A stretch of 64,000 nucleotides of DNA from NCBI RefSeq assembly GCF_009826975.1, contig NZ_WUMO01000003.1, positions 496,001 through 560,000 of the forward strand, given 5' to 3'. The DNA is from Flavobacterium sp. HBTb2-11-1 (GTDB lineage: Bacteria; Bacteroidota; Bacteroidia; Flavobacteriales; Flavobacteriaceae). The notes under the pieces were generated by a model that was not told the origin of the DNA, searched no databases, and worked only from the letters and a program-made list of their open reading frames with translations. Both the position numbers and the translations under genes were made by a program. Below, piece by piece: positions 54,707 to 63,484 of this stretch. Position 1 is the first letter of the stretch, and the number at the start of each line of letters is the position of its first letter.

Positions 54707-55246
54707 TTAATTACGAGCCGGAAATGTACCGTCTAAACATATAATGTAATTCATCCCAATAGAAGGTTGCATAATAGACAGTGGTAGATTTTGACCTGTA
54801 AGGCCTGTGGTTACAGTAAAACTAGCTGTTTTCAAAGTCGTATCACCTGGAAGTGTAGAGTACATGGAGGCTTTAGCCGCTAAAACATTACCATCTGGAG
54901 TACCAGAATCACCCGTGTCAGAGTAAGCGGGAATCTTAATAGTTGCAGCGGCGGTGTGATTATGTATTGGCAGATTTGAGAGTGTTAAGGTAACCCCATT
55001 TGTTCCTGCCATTTCTCCAAGTGCATATGGACTTAGACCATTTCCGTTTCCAAAGCCTATAGCTACTCGTCCTCCAAAGTCAGGTAAACCAAATGTTGTA
55101 GAGCCATTTCCACCATATACAGTGCCAATTAAAGAAAATAGTGCAGTATATCTTTGTATGGGTAAAATTTGCCCGTTGCATGATGCCCAAGATCTGGGTA
55201 CAAAATTTGCGGCAAAATGCCGAATTTCTCCAACTGTTCCTTCCAT
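54707..55246 (-). CDS. Phage tail collar-domain protein, first of a triplet
   Basis: A 179-residue collar-domain protein: MEGTVGEIRHFAANFVPRSWASCNGQIL, FSLIGTVYGGNGSTTFGLPDFGGRVA, His-x-His at PIHNHTAA, and SIMQPSIGMNYIICLDGTFPARN. It is the first gene of the operon. The 230-bp stretch before it (55247-55476) holds the terminator of the next gene on the right and no recognisable promoter. The three paralogues probably arose by duplication. Confidence 0.85.
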   Translation of the reverse strand: MEGTVGEIRHFAANFVPRSWASCNGQILPIQRYTALFSLIGTVYGGNGSTTFGLPDFGGRVAIGFGNGNGLSPYALGEMAGTNGVTLTLSNLPIHNHTAAATIKIPAYSDTGDSGTPDGNVLAAKASMYSTLPGDTTLKTASFTVTTGLTGQNLPLSIMQPSIGMNYIICLDGTFPARN

Positions 55247-55440
55247 AATTTTTAAGATTTAATAAGTTAGTATTAGTTTTTTGATCGTGTTTTACTTAAG
55301 TGCTAAATTACTCTATAACTAAATTATGGGTACAAGGGTTTATACGTGTTTTTGCTAAAATGCTATTATTTAATATCTTACCTTAAAAGTAAGAAAATAA
55401 TTTCAATATTTTTATTCAAAGAGAAATGTTTTGGGCAATA

Positions 55441-55469
55441 AAAAAGGCAGTATTCGATACTGCCTTTTT
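55441..55469. terminator. Terminator after the MscK-like channel gene
   Basis: AAAAAGGCAGTAT (55441-55453) and ATACTGCCTTTTT (55457-55469) form a perfect 13-bp stem with loop TCG. On the minus strand it ends the channel transcript 8 bases after the stop and insulates the collar operon. Confidence 0.88.
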
Positions 55470-55476
55470 CTGTGTT

Positions 55477-57831
55477 TTAACTTGAGAATGTCAAGCCTTT
55501 ATTTTTGAAGCTTACATAAAGCTCTTGCCTTGCGGAACTTATCGTTTCTTCGGTTCTGTAAATACTGCACCAGAACTTGATTAGAAGTTTATATTTTCCA
55601 TCAGAAATTGAGCTGTAATATATTTGTGATGGTTTTGAATTGTTTACCAACGGAAGGTTGGAAAGTGTGTCATTTACAATCGTATTAATTTCCTCTGGAA
55701 TGGTTTTTCCGTTAATTTCAAATGTAATTTCTACTAACTTAAAATTATCGGTATACGTCCAGTTCGTGATATTTTGAGACAATAAGTTACCATTCGGAAT
55801 AATGATTTCGGCACCGTTTGGAGCATTGATCTTGGTTGTTCGCAATCCCATTGATTTGATGCGGCCAGATTCTGAACTAATTTCAACCACATCGCCAACT
55901 TGAATCGGTTTGTCAAAAATCAAGATAATTCCCGATACAAAATTGTTGACAATGTTTTGAAGCCCAAGTCCGACACCGACACCAAGAGCGCCTAGAAGAA
56001 TGCTCAATTTGTCTAAAGGCATTCCAGAAGCCGCAACTGCAAGCAAATAACCGCTTATAAGAACCACCAATCTAGTGATAAGCAATTTTGAATGCTGTCT
56101 TTTATTGATGTTTTCTTCGTTTTCATCATCAATTTCTCCAAAGAAATAAGCAACATATTTCTGCAATAAGTGCGCAGCCCAGATAATAATAAAGAATAAA
56201 ACGATATTACCTAGAGTAAACGTAATACTTCCAATTGTATTTGGATGGCTTAATAGTTTTGTCAAAGCAGCACGAAGCGACTCCCAAATATTCAAATTAG
56301 AAGCAATTACAATTAGCCACATATAGCTAATCACAATGATAAAAGGTCTTTTTAAAGTATCTGATAAACTTTCGTAATCAAACATTTTTTCAATTCCTCT
56401 TTTTACTCTAGTGGTATAAATTTGAAGTAAAATAATTTCCAAAATAATCTTCAAAAGCACACTTAAAGCAACAATTTGAGTAAGCGATATAAAAGCTGTA
56501 AGACTTAACATATTAGAAAGAGAAACTCTTCCGAATAAATTATAAAGAATAGACAAAACATTTAGCCCAATAAAAATGATACTTGCCCACTTAAAAAAGC
56601 CTTTTATATAAAGTTCTTCTTTAAGTGTTTTAATCTGAACTAAACCGTAGCGGATTCCTAAAATATTGATCGCAACAAAAGCAAAACGCTGCAATAATCC
56701 GATTGTGATAAACAAGTCCAAAAAGCAAAGTGCAAAGAATAATCCTAATAAGAAAAGCCAGTTTCTCATAGCAACGCCAGACCACTGATTTTTGAAAAGA
56801 AAGATTAAAACGCCAAGTAAGGAAAGCTGAATTAACTCTAAAAATAGAGCAGGAGCATATAAATTGGTAACCACTGCAATGTTTAATGCAATCACTAAAA
56901 CTGGCAATAAAACACCTCGATTTAAATATTTAAAATTTAAAAGCTTCAAGTTTTCGGCATAACCATTTGTTTTAAGGTATTTGATGTTTTTGGAAATGTA
57001 CCAAAACAAAAGCCCCATAAAAAAGCACAAAGTGATAAGTCCGCCAGCTTTATAACTTAGATAGTAAGCGGCGACATTTTCTTCAATTATAATTTTGGCT
57101 TTAATGTTGTGGGTCACCCTTTTCTTTACGGCAGAATCACTAATTTGCCATAGAGAAGGATATTCTTTTTTGAAAATGCTGATTCCAGATTTCTCCAATT
57201 TGCTTTCGACGGTTGCCAAGGCATTAGAAACAGCAATTTTTCGTTGTACAGTTAGTCTCTTTTTGTTGTTTAGCGTCGTCTGGTTTTTAGTCATTAGACT
57301 ATCAGTGGCAACATATCTTTTTCTAAGGTTCCCGAATTCTTTTTTAAATTGCTTACGGCGTATGGTATCTTTTAATAAAGTAATTAAAGTTTTGTCTTTA
57401 CGAAGATCAATTACGCGTTTCTTGATGTTTTCAAGATTTTGATTTTGATCATTGATAGCTTTGTTCTGTTCTTCCAATTCTTGTTGAATTTCCTGAAGAA
57501 CAACTCGGTACATCTGTTGGTTTCTCACATTAGGATTGGCTCCTTTTAAACTGGCTAAGATTAAATCCAGTTTGCTTTCGGTACGTTTCATATCGCCAAA
57601 AAGATGACGCGTATCTCCTGCAAAATCAATGTCGTTATAAGCAGATTCTAAAACTTCTCCGGCTTTCTCAATTGCCATTAAGTAATCGCTATCTGTTGCT
57701 GTAGTATCGTTAAATAGTCTTCCGCGGCTTTCTTTTTTTGCAGTTTTTTGTTCTTGACTGTAATTGAAATGTGAGAAGAAAAGGAATAAAAATAAAGAGA
57801 AAAAATAAAGTGTTCTTTTTTGAATAGTCAT
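55477..57831 (-). CDS. Large MscS/MscK-like mechanosensitive channel
   Basis: The 784-residue protein has a signal peptide, a periplasmic coiled-coil-rich region (about 40-250, KQFKKEFGNLRKRYVATDSL), about ten membrane helices (about 255-620) and the MscS core: pore helix LGALGVGVGLGLQNIVNNFVSGIIL, then beta domain GDVVEISSESGRIKSMGLRTTKI and IPNGNLLSQ. This is the layout of the long MscK/YbdG-like channels. It should open on osmotic downshock. It shares the MscS core with the gene at 1968-3749 but not the N-terminal part. Confidence 0.92.
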   Translation of the reverse strand: MTIQKRTLYFFSLFLFLFFSHFNYSQEQKTAKKESRGRLFNDTTATDSDYLMAIEKAGEVLESAYNDIDFAGDTRHLFGDMKRTESKLDLILASLKGANPNVRNQQMYRVVLQEIQQELEEQNKAINDQNQNLENIKKRVIDLRKDKTLITLLKDTIRRKQFKKEFGNLRKRYVATDSLMTKNQTTLNNKKRLTVQRKIAVSNALATVESKLEKSGISIFKKEYPSLWQISDSAVKKRVTHNIKAKIIIEENVAAYYLSYKAGGLITLCFFMGLLFWYISKNIKYLKTNGYAENLKLLNFKYLNRGVLLPVLVIALNIAVVTNLYAPALFLELIQLSLLGVLIFLFKNQWSGVAMRNWLFLLGLFFALCFLDLFITIGLLQRFAFVAINILGIRYGLVQIKTLKEELYIKGFFKWASIIFIGLNVLSILYNLFGRVSLSNMLSLTAFISLTQIVALSVLLKIILEIILLQIYTTRVKRGIEKMFDYESLSDTLKRPFIIVISYMWLIVIASNLNIWESLRAALTKLLSHPNTIGSITFTLGNIVLFFIIIWAAHLLQKYVAYFFGEIDDENEENINKRQHSKLLITRLVVLISGYLLAVAASGMPLDKLSILLGALGVGVGLGLQNIVNNFVSGIILIFDKPIQVGDVVEISSESGRIKSMGLRTTKINAPNGAEIIIPNGNLLSQNITNWTYTDNFKLVEITFEINGKTIPEEINTIVNDTLSNLPLVNNSKPSQIYYSSISDGKYKLLIKFWCSIYRTEETISSARQELYVSFKNKGLTFSS

Positions 57832-57936
57832 AGTATTAAAGGCTTATTTGGGAGCTCAAATTTAATTTTTTTTGAAAGATTTTCAGTTAAGAAAAATTAA
57901 ATTTAAAACTATAACTTCATATTTGGAAAGAGATTT

Positions 57937-58185
57937 TTATTCCAGATCTCTTGAAGTAATTTCTTGCTCAATTTCTTTAAGAGAATTCGAATGGTTAATC
58001 ATAATGAATGCCAAAATAAAAGGAAATAGTATTAAAATTAGAAATCCCTTTTTTAGAAGTAGCAACACAATAAGAATGAATAATAGGATGGCAACTAGAA
58101 TCAAAATTGTAATTGTGGTCTGAATTGTTTTTTGAGCTTTTAACAGCTCTTCAATACTCATGTCGCTTGGTTTCTTTCCTTTCAT
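57937..58185 (-). CDS. Small two-helix membrane protein of unknown function
   Basis: The 82-residue protein has a charged N-terminus (MKGKKPSDMSIEELLKAQKT) and two hydrophobic helices (about 26-47 and 50-67), then a charged tail. Small proteins of this plan are common in Flavobacterium. Its role is unknown. It is divergent from the HxlR regulator at 58276, so the 90-bp gap holds both promoters. Confidence 0.7.
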   Translation of the reverse strand: MKGKKPSDMSIEELLKAQKTIQTTITILILVAILLFILIVLLLLKKGFLILILFPFILAFIMINHSNSLKEIEQEITSRDLE

Positions 58186-58275
58186 TTTATATTTTTACTT
58201 TAGAATTACAACAAATTTTATTTAAAAAACTTTTCAAAACAATAAGTCAGTTTTTTTTGACTACCACCAATTATT

Positions 58276-58572
58276 ATGGAAGAAACAGAAACTTGTCCAG
58301 CACAAAGACTTTTAAAAATGTTATCTGGAAAATGGAAGGCAGAAATTTTTCGCCTGGCTGTAGAATCGCCTTTACGTTTTAATGCTTTACTGCGCCAGAT
58401 TCATGGTTCAAACAAACAATCTTTGGCTACAGCTTTAAAGGAATTGGAAGAAGAAGGACTTTTGGAAAAAATTACAATTAAACTAAAACCACTGCATATT
58501 GAATATAATTTGACTGAAAAAGGAAAAGCTTTAATTCCTGTTTTTCAGCATTTGGAAGGATTGTCCCAATAA
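58276..58572 (+). CDS. HxlR-family transcriptional regulator
   Basis: The 98-residue winged-helix protein has CPAQRLLKMLSGKWKAEIFRL at the N-terminus, and the recognition helix in SNKQSLATALKELEEEGLL, as in HxlR. Cys7 at the start of helix one is the position used for thiol/disulfide or electrophile sensing in several HxlR-type proteins. It lies upstream of the small FRPP protein and the RND efflux genes, with about 75 bases between, so it might control them, but the link is inferred. Confidence 0.88.
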   Translation: MEETETCPAQRLLKMLSGKWKAEIFRLAVESPLRFNALLRQIHGSNKQSLATALKELEEEGLLEKITIKLKPLHIEYNLTEKGKALIPVFQHLEGLSQ

Positions 58573-58647
58573 TTCTAAATTGTTAAAAGATATATTCAAA
58601 CTATTTTTCATAGTGAAAAATTATATTATTTGGGTTAAATTTGCCTT

Positions 58648-59025
58648 GTGCGAAAATTGATTGTCTACATATTCATCTTTTTAATAGCTTCCAACAGCAG
58701 TTTTGTACAGCAGTTTTATAAACTGCCGATACTAATTGAACACTATCAGGAGCATAGACAATTAATGGATCTTAGTTTTATCGATTTCTTGTCTATGCAC
58801 TATTGGGGAGAAGATTTGAAAGACAATGATGCTGATCGCGATATGCAGCTTCCTTTTAAAACAATCAGCAGCAGTGCTTTTCACTTTGTTTTTATTTTAG
58901 ACGACAAAGATTTGCTTCCAGTTCCTTTTAATCTGGAATTGCCTCAATCAAAAATTCCTACTTACAGATCAGATCTTTTTTCAGATCCAAATCTGCTATC
59001 TCTATTTAGACCTCCAATCGCATAG
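58648..59025 (+). CDS. Small FRPP-ending protein before the efflux operon
   Basis: The 125-residue protein begins at GTG 58648 (VRKLIVYIFIFLIASNSSFVQQ; an N-terminal signal/anchor helix), has a His-rich middle (EHYQEHRQ, FLSMHYWGED) and ends DPNLLSLFRPPIA. The FRPP end and the signal-anchor plus metal-residue plan match the protein at 35378-35746, which opens the copper operon. It is 81 bases before the CzcA-like gene. The shared ending suggests a small family found at metal-handling loci in these bacteria. Function unknown. Confidence 0.7.
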   Translation: MRKLIVYIFIFLIASNSSFVQQFYKLPILIEHYQEHRQLMDLSFIDFLSMHYWGEDLKDNDADRDMQLPFKTISSSAFHFVFILDDKDLLPVPFNLELPQSKIPTYRSDLFSDPNLLSLFRPPIA

Positions 59026-59106
59026 TTATTTTTTTAAATTTTTATTGAAGCAGCTGAAACATTTCGTTTTCCAGCCGTTCATTTATTATTTTTTAATTAA
59101 TACACT

Positions 59107-62100
59107 ATGCTTAATAAAGTAATTCAGTTCTCAGTTAAGAACAAACTGGCAATTGGAATCTTTACATTGCTGTGGATTGTCTACGGCGTGTACGAGGTTA
59201 CCCAATTGCCGATTGATGCCGTACCAGACATCACAAATAATCAGGTTCAGATTATTACTACAGCGCCATCTCTTGGAGCTGAAGATGTAGAAAGATTAAT
59301 CACTTTCCCGATTGAACAAGCTATTAGCAATATTCCGCATCTTAAAGAGAGCAGAAGTATTTCGAGATTCGGACTTTCATTAGTAAGTGTTGTTTTTGAA
59401 GATGATGCCGATGTGTATTGGGCTAGACAGCAAATTACTGAAAGACTGCAGCAAGTAGAAATAGATCGAAATACCAACAGGCCAGAAATGGCGCCAGTAA
59501 CCACTGGTTTGGGAGAAATTTACCAATATGTTTTAAAGCCAAAACCAGGTTTTGAAGAAAAATATTCTTTGGAAGATTTAAGAACCATTCAGGATTGGAC
59601 AATAAGGAGACAGCTTTTAGGAACAGCAGGAATTGCTGATGTTTCTACTTTTGGCGGAAAATTGAAACAGTATGAGATTGCTGTAAATCCTGCCAGATTG
59701 AAAGCTCAAAATCTAACTATTAGCGAAGTTTTTACAGCTCTAAATAGCAGTAACGAAAACACTGGAGGAGCTTATATTGAGAAAGGACCAACAGTATCTT
59801 ATATTAGAAGTACTGGTTTAGCTAAAAGTATTGAAGATATTGAAAACATTGTGGTTAAAAGCACACAAGGCGGACTTCCTATTTTAGTTAAAGATGTTGC
59901 TGATGTTAAGATTTCTTCAGCAATTCGTTACGGTGCATTGACGACAGACGAATATGGTGAATCTGTCGGCGGAATTGTTATGATGCTGAAAGGAGAAAAT
60001 GCTAATAATGTTATTGTCAACGTAAAGGACAAAATTGCCGAAATTGAAAAAATTCTTCCAGAGGGTTTAAAAATTGAACCATTTTTAGACCGAACAAAAA
60101 TGGTAGACAATGCTATTGGAACTGTAGAAAAAAACTTAATTGAAGGGGCACTAATTGTTGTTTTAATTTTAGTTTTATTTCTCGGAAATCTTAGAGCAGG
60201 TTTTATCGTGGCTTCAGTTATTCCGCTGGCGATGCTTTTTGCTATCATTATGATGAATACTTTTGGCGTAAGCGGAAACCTAATGAGCCTCGGTGCCTTA
60301 GATTTCGGATTAATTGTCGACGGAGCCGTTATTATTGTGGAAGCCATTCTGCACCATCTTCATAGTTCAAAAAAATACAAAGCAATAGATTCTATTTCGC
60401 AAGAAGAAATGGATAAAGAAGTAACAGGTTCTGCCGCACGTATGATGAATGCAGCTGTTTTTGGACAGATTATTATTTTAATTGTTTATCTGCCGATTCT
60501 TTCTTTACAAGGAATAGAAGGCAAAATGTTTAAACCAATGGCGCAGACTGTTGCTTTTGCCATTTTAGGAGCTTTCATTTTGTCATTGACTTATGTGCCA
60601 ATGGTGAGCGCTTTATTCTTAAGTAAAAAAATAAGCCATAAAAAGAATCTTTCAGATCGTATTATGGAAAGATTGGAAAATGCTTATGAAAGATGGTTAA
60701 CTAAAGCACTGCGTATTAGAAAAGCAATTGTTATAGGAGCATTTGTTCTTTTTGGAATTGCAGTTTTATTGTTTGGAAGAATGGGAGGAGAGTTTATTCC
60801 GCAATTGGAAGAAGGGGATTTTGCTGTCGAAACCCGATTATTATTGGGAACAAATCTTTCTTTGACAACAGAAACAATTACAAAAATATCTAAGGAGTTA
60901 AAGAAAGAATATCCAGAAGTAGAGCAAATAGTTTCCAGAATTGGTAGTGCTGAAATTCCAACCGATCCCATGCCAATTGAAGGAGGGGATATGATTATTG
61001 TTCTAAAAGACAAATCGGAATGGACAAGCGCTTCTTCGTTTTCTGAATTAGCCGATAAAATGACCAAAACGGTTAAAAGAATTGCGCCAGGAGTTACAAC
61101 AGGGTTCCAATTTCCTGTTCAAATGCGTTTTAACGAATTAATGACGGGGGCCAAACAAGATTTGGTTTGTAAAATTTATGGAGAAGATCTTCAGAAGCTT
61201 TCCGAATATGCTGAAAAACTCGGAAACATTAGCAAAACCGTTGAAGGCGCTGCGGATCTTTATGTAGAAAAAGTTACCGGAATGCCCCAAATCGTAATTG
61301 ATTACAATTGGGCTGAAATGGCCAAATATGGTTTACGTGTAGCTGATGTAAACAGCACTATTAATGCTGCTTTTGCGGGAGCCGTTGCAGGAAGCATTTA
61401 TGAAGGCGAAAGACGATTTGATATGGTTGTTCGTGTAGAAGATAATGAAAGAAAAGGCATCGAAGACGTCAAAAATCTACTAATTGCGACACCATCAGGA
61501 ATGCAAATTCCGTTGTATCAAGTAGCTAATGTTGATGAAGTAGAAGGGCCAAACCAGATTCAGAGAGAAAATGCAAAACGTAGAATTATTGTCGGATTCA
61601 ACGTTCGAGGAAGAGACGTGGAGTCTATTGTTGAAGAATTGCAGCTAAAGGTAGATCAGCAAATCAAATTTGATCCGGGCTATTATGTCACTTATGGCGG
61701 CGCTTTTGAGAATCTTCAGCAGGCAAAAGCCAGACTCGGAATTGCTGTTCCAGCTGCTTTATTGATGATTTTTGCCTTGCTGTATTTTGCTTTTAGGTCA
61801 TTTAAAGAAGGAATTATCATTTTTACAGCCATTCCATTATCGGCAATTGGTGGTGTGTTTGCTTTAGTCTTGCGAGATATGCCTTTTAGTATTTCTGCTG
61901 GAGTTGGGTTTATTGCTCTTTTTGGAGTTGCTGTACTGAACGGAATCGTATTGATATCTGAATTTAACCGAATTCAGAAGCATGGTGAAATCACAAATCC
62001 TTTTGACATTATTTTATTAGGAACTAAAAACAGATTGCGTCCAGTTTTAATGACAGCAGCTGTAGCTTCATTAGGGTTTCTTCCTATGGCGCTAAGCAAC

Positions 62101-63483
62101 GGAGCAGGAGCAGAGGTGCAACGCCCGCTCGCGACAGTAGTAATCGGCGGATTGGTGACAGCTACTCTTTTAACGCTTTTTGTGCTTCCTGCGATTTATT
62201 TAATGACTTTTCACGCTAAAGGATTTTCTAAAAAAAGAAAAAAATATATGAATAATCTAACCATTTTATTGAGCATCTTTTTTATTGGTAACATGGCAAA
62301 TGCACAAGAATTGCCAATTTCGCTTGACGAATCGATATCAATTGCGATTGAGAATAACAGAACGATAAAATCGGCTAAATTAAATGAAAAGTCTAAAAGC
62401 CATTTGCAGAAAACGGGTTACAATCTTCCGCAGACGCAAATCGATGCAGATTACGGACAGTTTAACAGCGCACAAAAGGACACGAGATTTGGAATCAGTC
62501 AGACTTTTGCTTTTCCAACTGTTTACAGCAATCAGAAAAAAGCATTACAAGCTGATTTTAATAAAGCAAAGGCTGAAGTTCAGCTGACTTCTCAGGAAAT
62601 TAAAACCAGAGTCAGAAATGTTTATTATGATTATTTATGGCTTCAAAGCAAAAAAGAACTTTTGGTTTACGCTGATTCGATTTATAGAATTATGGAAAAG
62701 AAATCGGATTTGAGATTTAAAGCGGGAGAAGCGAATGTTTTAGAAAAAAGCGCTTCGCAATCTGCGAGACAATTCTACAGCAATCAATTGGTAATGGTAA
62801 ACAGAGATATAGAAATTGCTTTAAATTCATTCAATGCCATTCTTCAAGATAAGGTTGAACATACTCCTAAAAAGCAAAAACTAAAAGCAGTTTTAAATCG
62901 AGCGTCAATCGAAAATTTAAAGACGGAAAATCTTCCTGCCGTTCAGCGTTCTCAATTTGAATCGGAATCTGCCAAATGGAGATGGAAGACAGAAAGTGCC
63001 AAAATGCTTCCTGAAATTACTTTAGGTTATAATAATTTAAGTATTATTGGAAGTCAAACTAATGCTTTAGATGATGAAGTTTATTATGATAGTTCACAAA
63101 GATTTAATTACATAAATGCTGGACTTTCAATCCCTATTTTTTTTACCAGTCAGTCTGAACGAAAAAGAGCCGCAAAGGCAGAATATGAAAGTTATGCAGA
63201 GTTGTCTGAAGCTTTAAAAATAGAGGTGAAAACTAATATTGAAAATGCAGATCGCGAGCTGAAAAAATACGAAGAAAGCTTGGCGTATTATGAAACGGAC
63301 GGATTGAAAAATGCTCAAACCATTATCGAAGCTTCAAGTAGCCAATTGCAGAATGGAGATATCGATTATTTGCAATGGGTTTTAGTAGTAAATCAGGCCA
63401 TAACAATCAAAAGTGAATATCTAGACGCGTTGAATGCTTATAATAAAGCAGTAGTGACACTTCAAAATCTCAGTAACATCTAA
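59107..63483 (+). CDS. Heavy-metal RND efflux pump fused to a TolC-like outer-membrane channel
   Basis: The 1458-residue protein starts with a CzcA/CusA-type RND transporter (about 1-1040): 12 helices, GALDFGLIVDGAVIIVE in TM4, and Met/metal-site regions in the porter domain. It continues at about residue 1048 with a second start-like segment MNNLTILLSIFFIGNMANAQ, a typical signal peptide, and then a CzcC/TolC-type coiled-coil channel (about 1069-1458; ISIAIENNRTIKSA ... YDALNAYNKAVVTLQNL). The CzcC-like part belongs in the outer membrane, so cleavage at the internal signal (NAQ-ELP) is needed after translation. The next gene is the adaptor. The metal is not certain; copper/silver or zinc/cobalt are possible. 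Confidence 0.92.
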   Translation: MLNKVIQFSVKNKLAIGIFTLLWIVYGVYEVTQLPIDAVPDITNNQVQIITTAPSLGAEDVERLITFPIEQAISNIPHLKESRSISRFGLSLVSVVFEDDADVYWARQQITERLQQVEIDRNTNRPEMAPVTTGLGEIYQYVLKPKPGFEEKYSLEDLRTIQDWTIRRQLLGTAGIADVSTFGGKLKQYEIAVNPARLKAQNLTISEVFTALNSSNENTGGAYIEKGPTVSYIRSTGLAKSIEDIENIVVKSTQGGLPILVKDVADVKISSAIRYGALTTDEYGESVGGIVMMLKGENANNVIVNVKDKIAEIEKILPEGLKIEPFLDRTKMVDNAIGTVEKNLIEGALIVVLILVLFLGNLRAGFIVASVIPLAMLFAIIMMNTFGVSGNLMSLGALDFGLIVDGAVIIVEAILHHLHSSKKYKAIDSISQEEMDKEVTGSAARMMNAAVFGQIIILIVYLPILSLQGIEGKMFKPMAQTVAFAILGAFILSLTYVPMVSALFLSKKISHKKNLSDRIMERLENAYERWLTKALRIRKAIVIGAFVLFGIAVLLFGRMGGEFIPQLEEGDFAVETRLLLGTNLSLTTETITKISKELKKEYPEVEQIVSRIGSAEIPTDPMPIEGGDMIIVLKDKSEWTSASSFSELADKMTKTVKRIAPGVTTGFQFPVQMRFNELMTGAKQDLVCKIYGEDLQKLSEYAEKLGNISKTVEGAADLYVEKVTGMPQIVIDYNWAEMAKYGLRVADVNSTINAAFAGAVAGSIYEGERRFDMVVRVEDNERKGIEDVKNLLIATPSGMQIPLYQVANVDEVEGPNQIQRENAKRRIIVGFNVRGRDVESIVEELQLKVDQQIKFDPGYYVTYGGAFENLQQAKARLGIAVPAALLMIFALLYFAFRSFKEGIIIFTAIPLSAIGGVFALVLRDMPFSISAGVGFIALFGVAVLNGIVLISEFNRIQKHGEITNPFDIILLGTKNRLRPVLMTAAVASLGFLPMALSNGAGAEVQRPLATVVIGGLVTATLLTLFVLPAIYLMTFHAKGFSKKRKKYMNNLTILLSIFFIGNMANAQELPISLDESISIAIENNRTIKSAKLNEKSKSHLQKTGYNLPQTQIDADYGQFNSAQKDTRFGISQTFAFPTVYSNQKKALQADFNKAKAEVQLTSQEIKTRVRNVYYDYLWLQSKKELLVYADSIYRIMEKKSDLRFKAGEANVLEKSASQSARQFYSNQLVMVNRDIEIALNSFNAILQDKVEHTPKKQKLKAVLNRASIENLKTENLPAVQRSQFESESAKWRWKTESAKMLPEITLGYNNLSIIGSQTNALDDEVYYDSSQRFNYINAGLSIPIFFTSQSERKRAAKAEYESYAELSEALKIEVKTNIENADRELKKYEESLAYYETDGLKNAQTIIEASSSQLQNGDIDYLQWVLVVNQAITIKSEYLDALNAYNKAVVTLQNLSNI

Positions 63484-63484
63484 A

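Noticed and set aside
53570..55246. The collar genes as part of a prophage.
   Set aside because: No capsid, terminase, sheath, baseplate, integrase or lysis gene is in the surrounding sequence; the downstream neighbours are a surface protein and an OmpA barrel.
57095..57442. A plus-strand frame opposite the MscK-like gene, and similar shadow frames elsewhere.
   Set aside because: The minus-strand gene has clear MscS-family motifs; the opposite frames have no family features and depend on the coding strand's composition.
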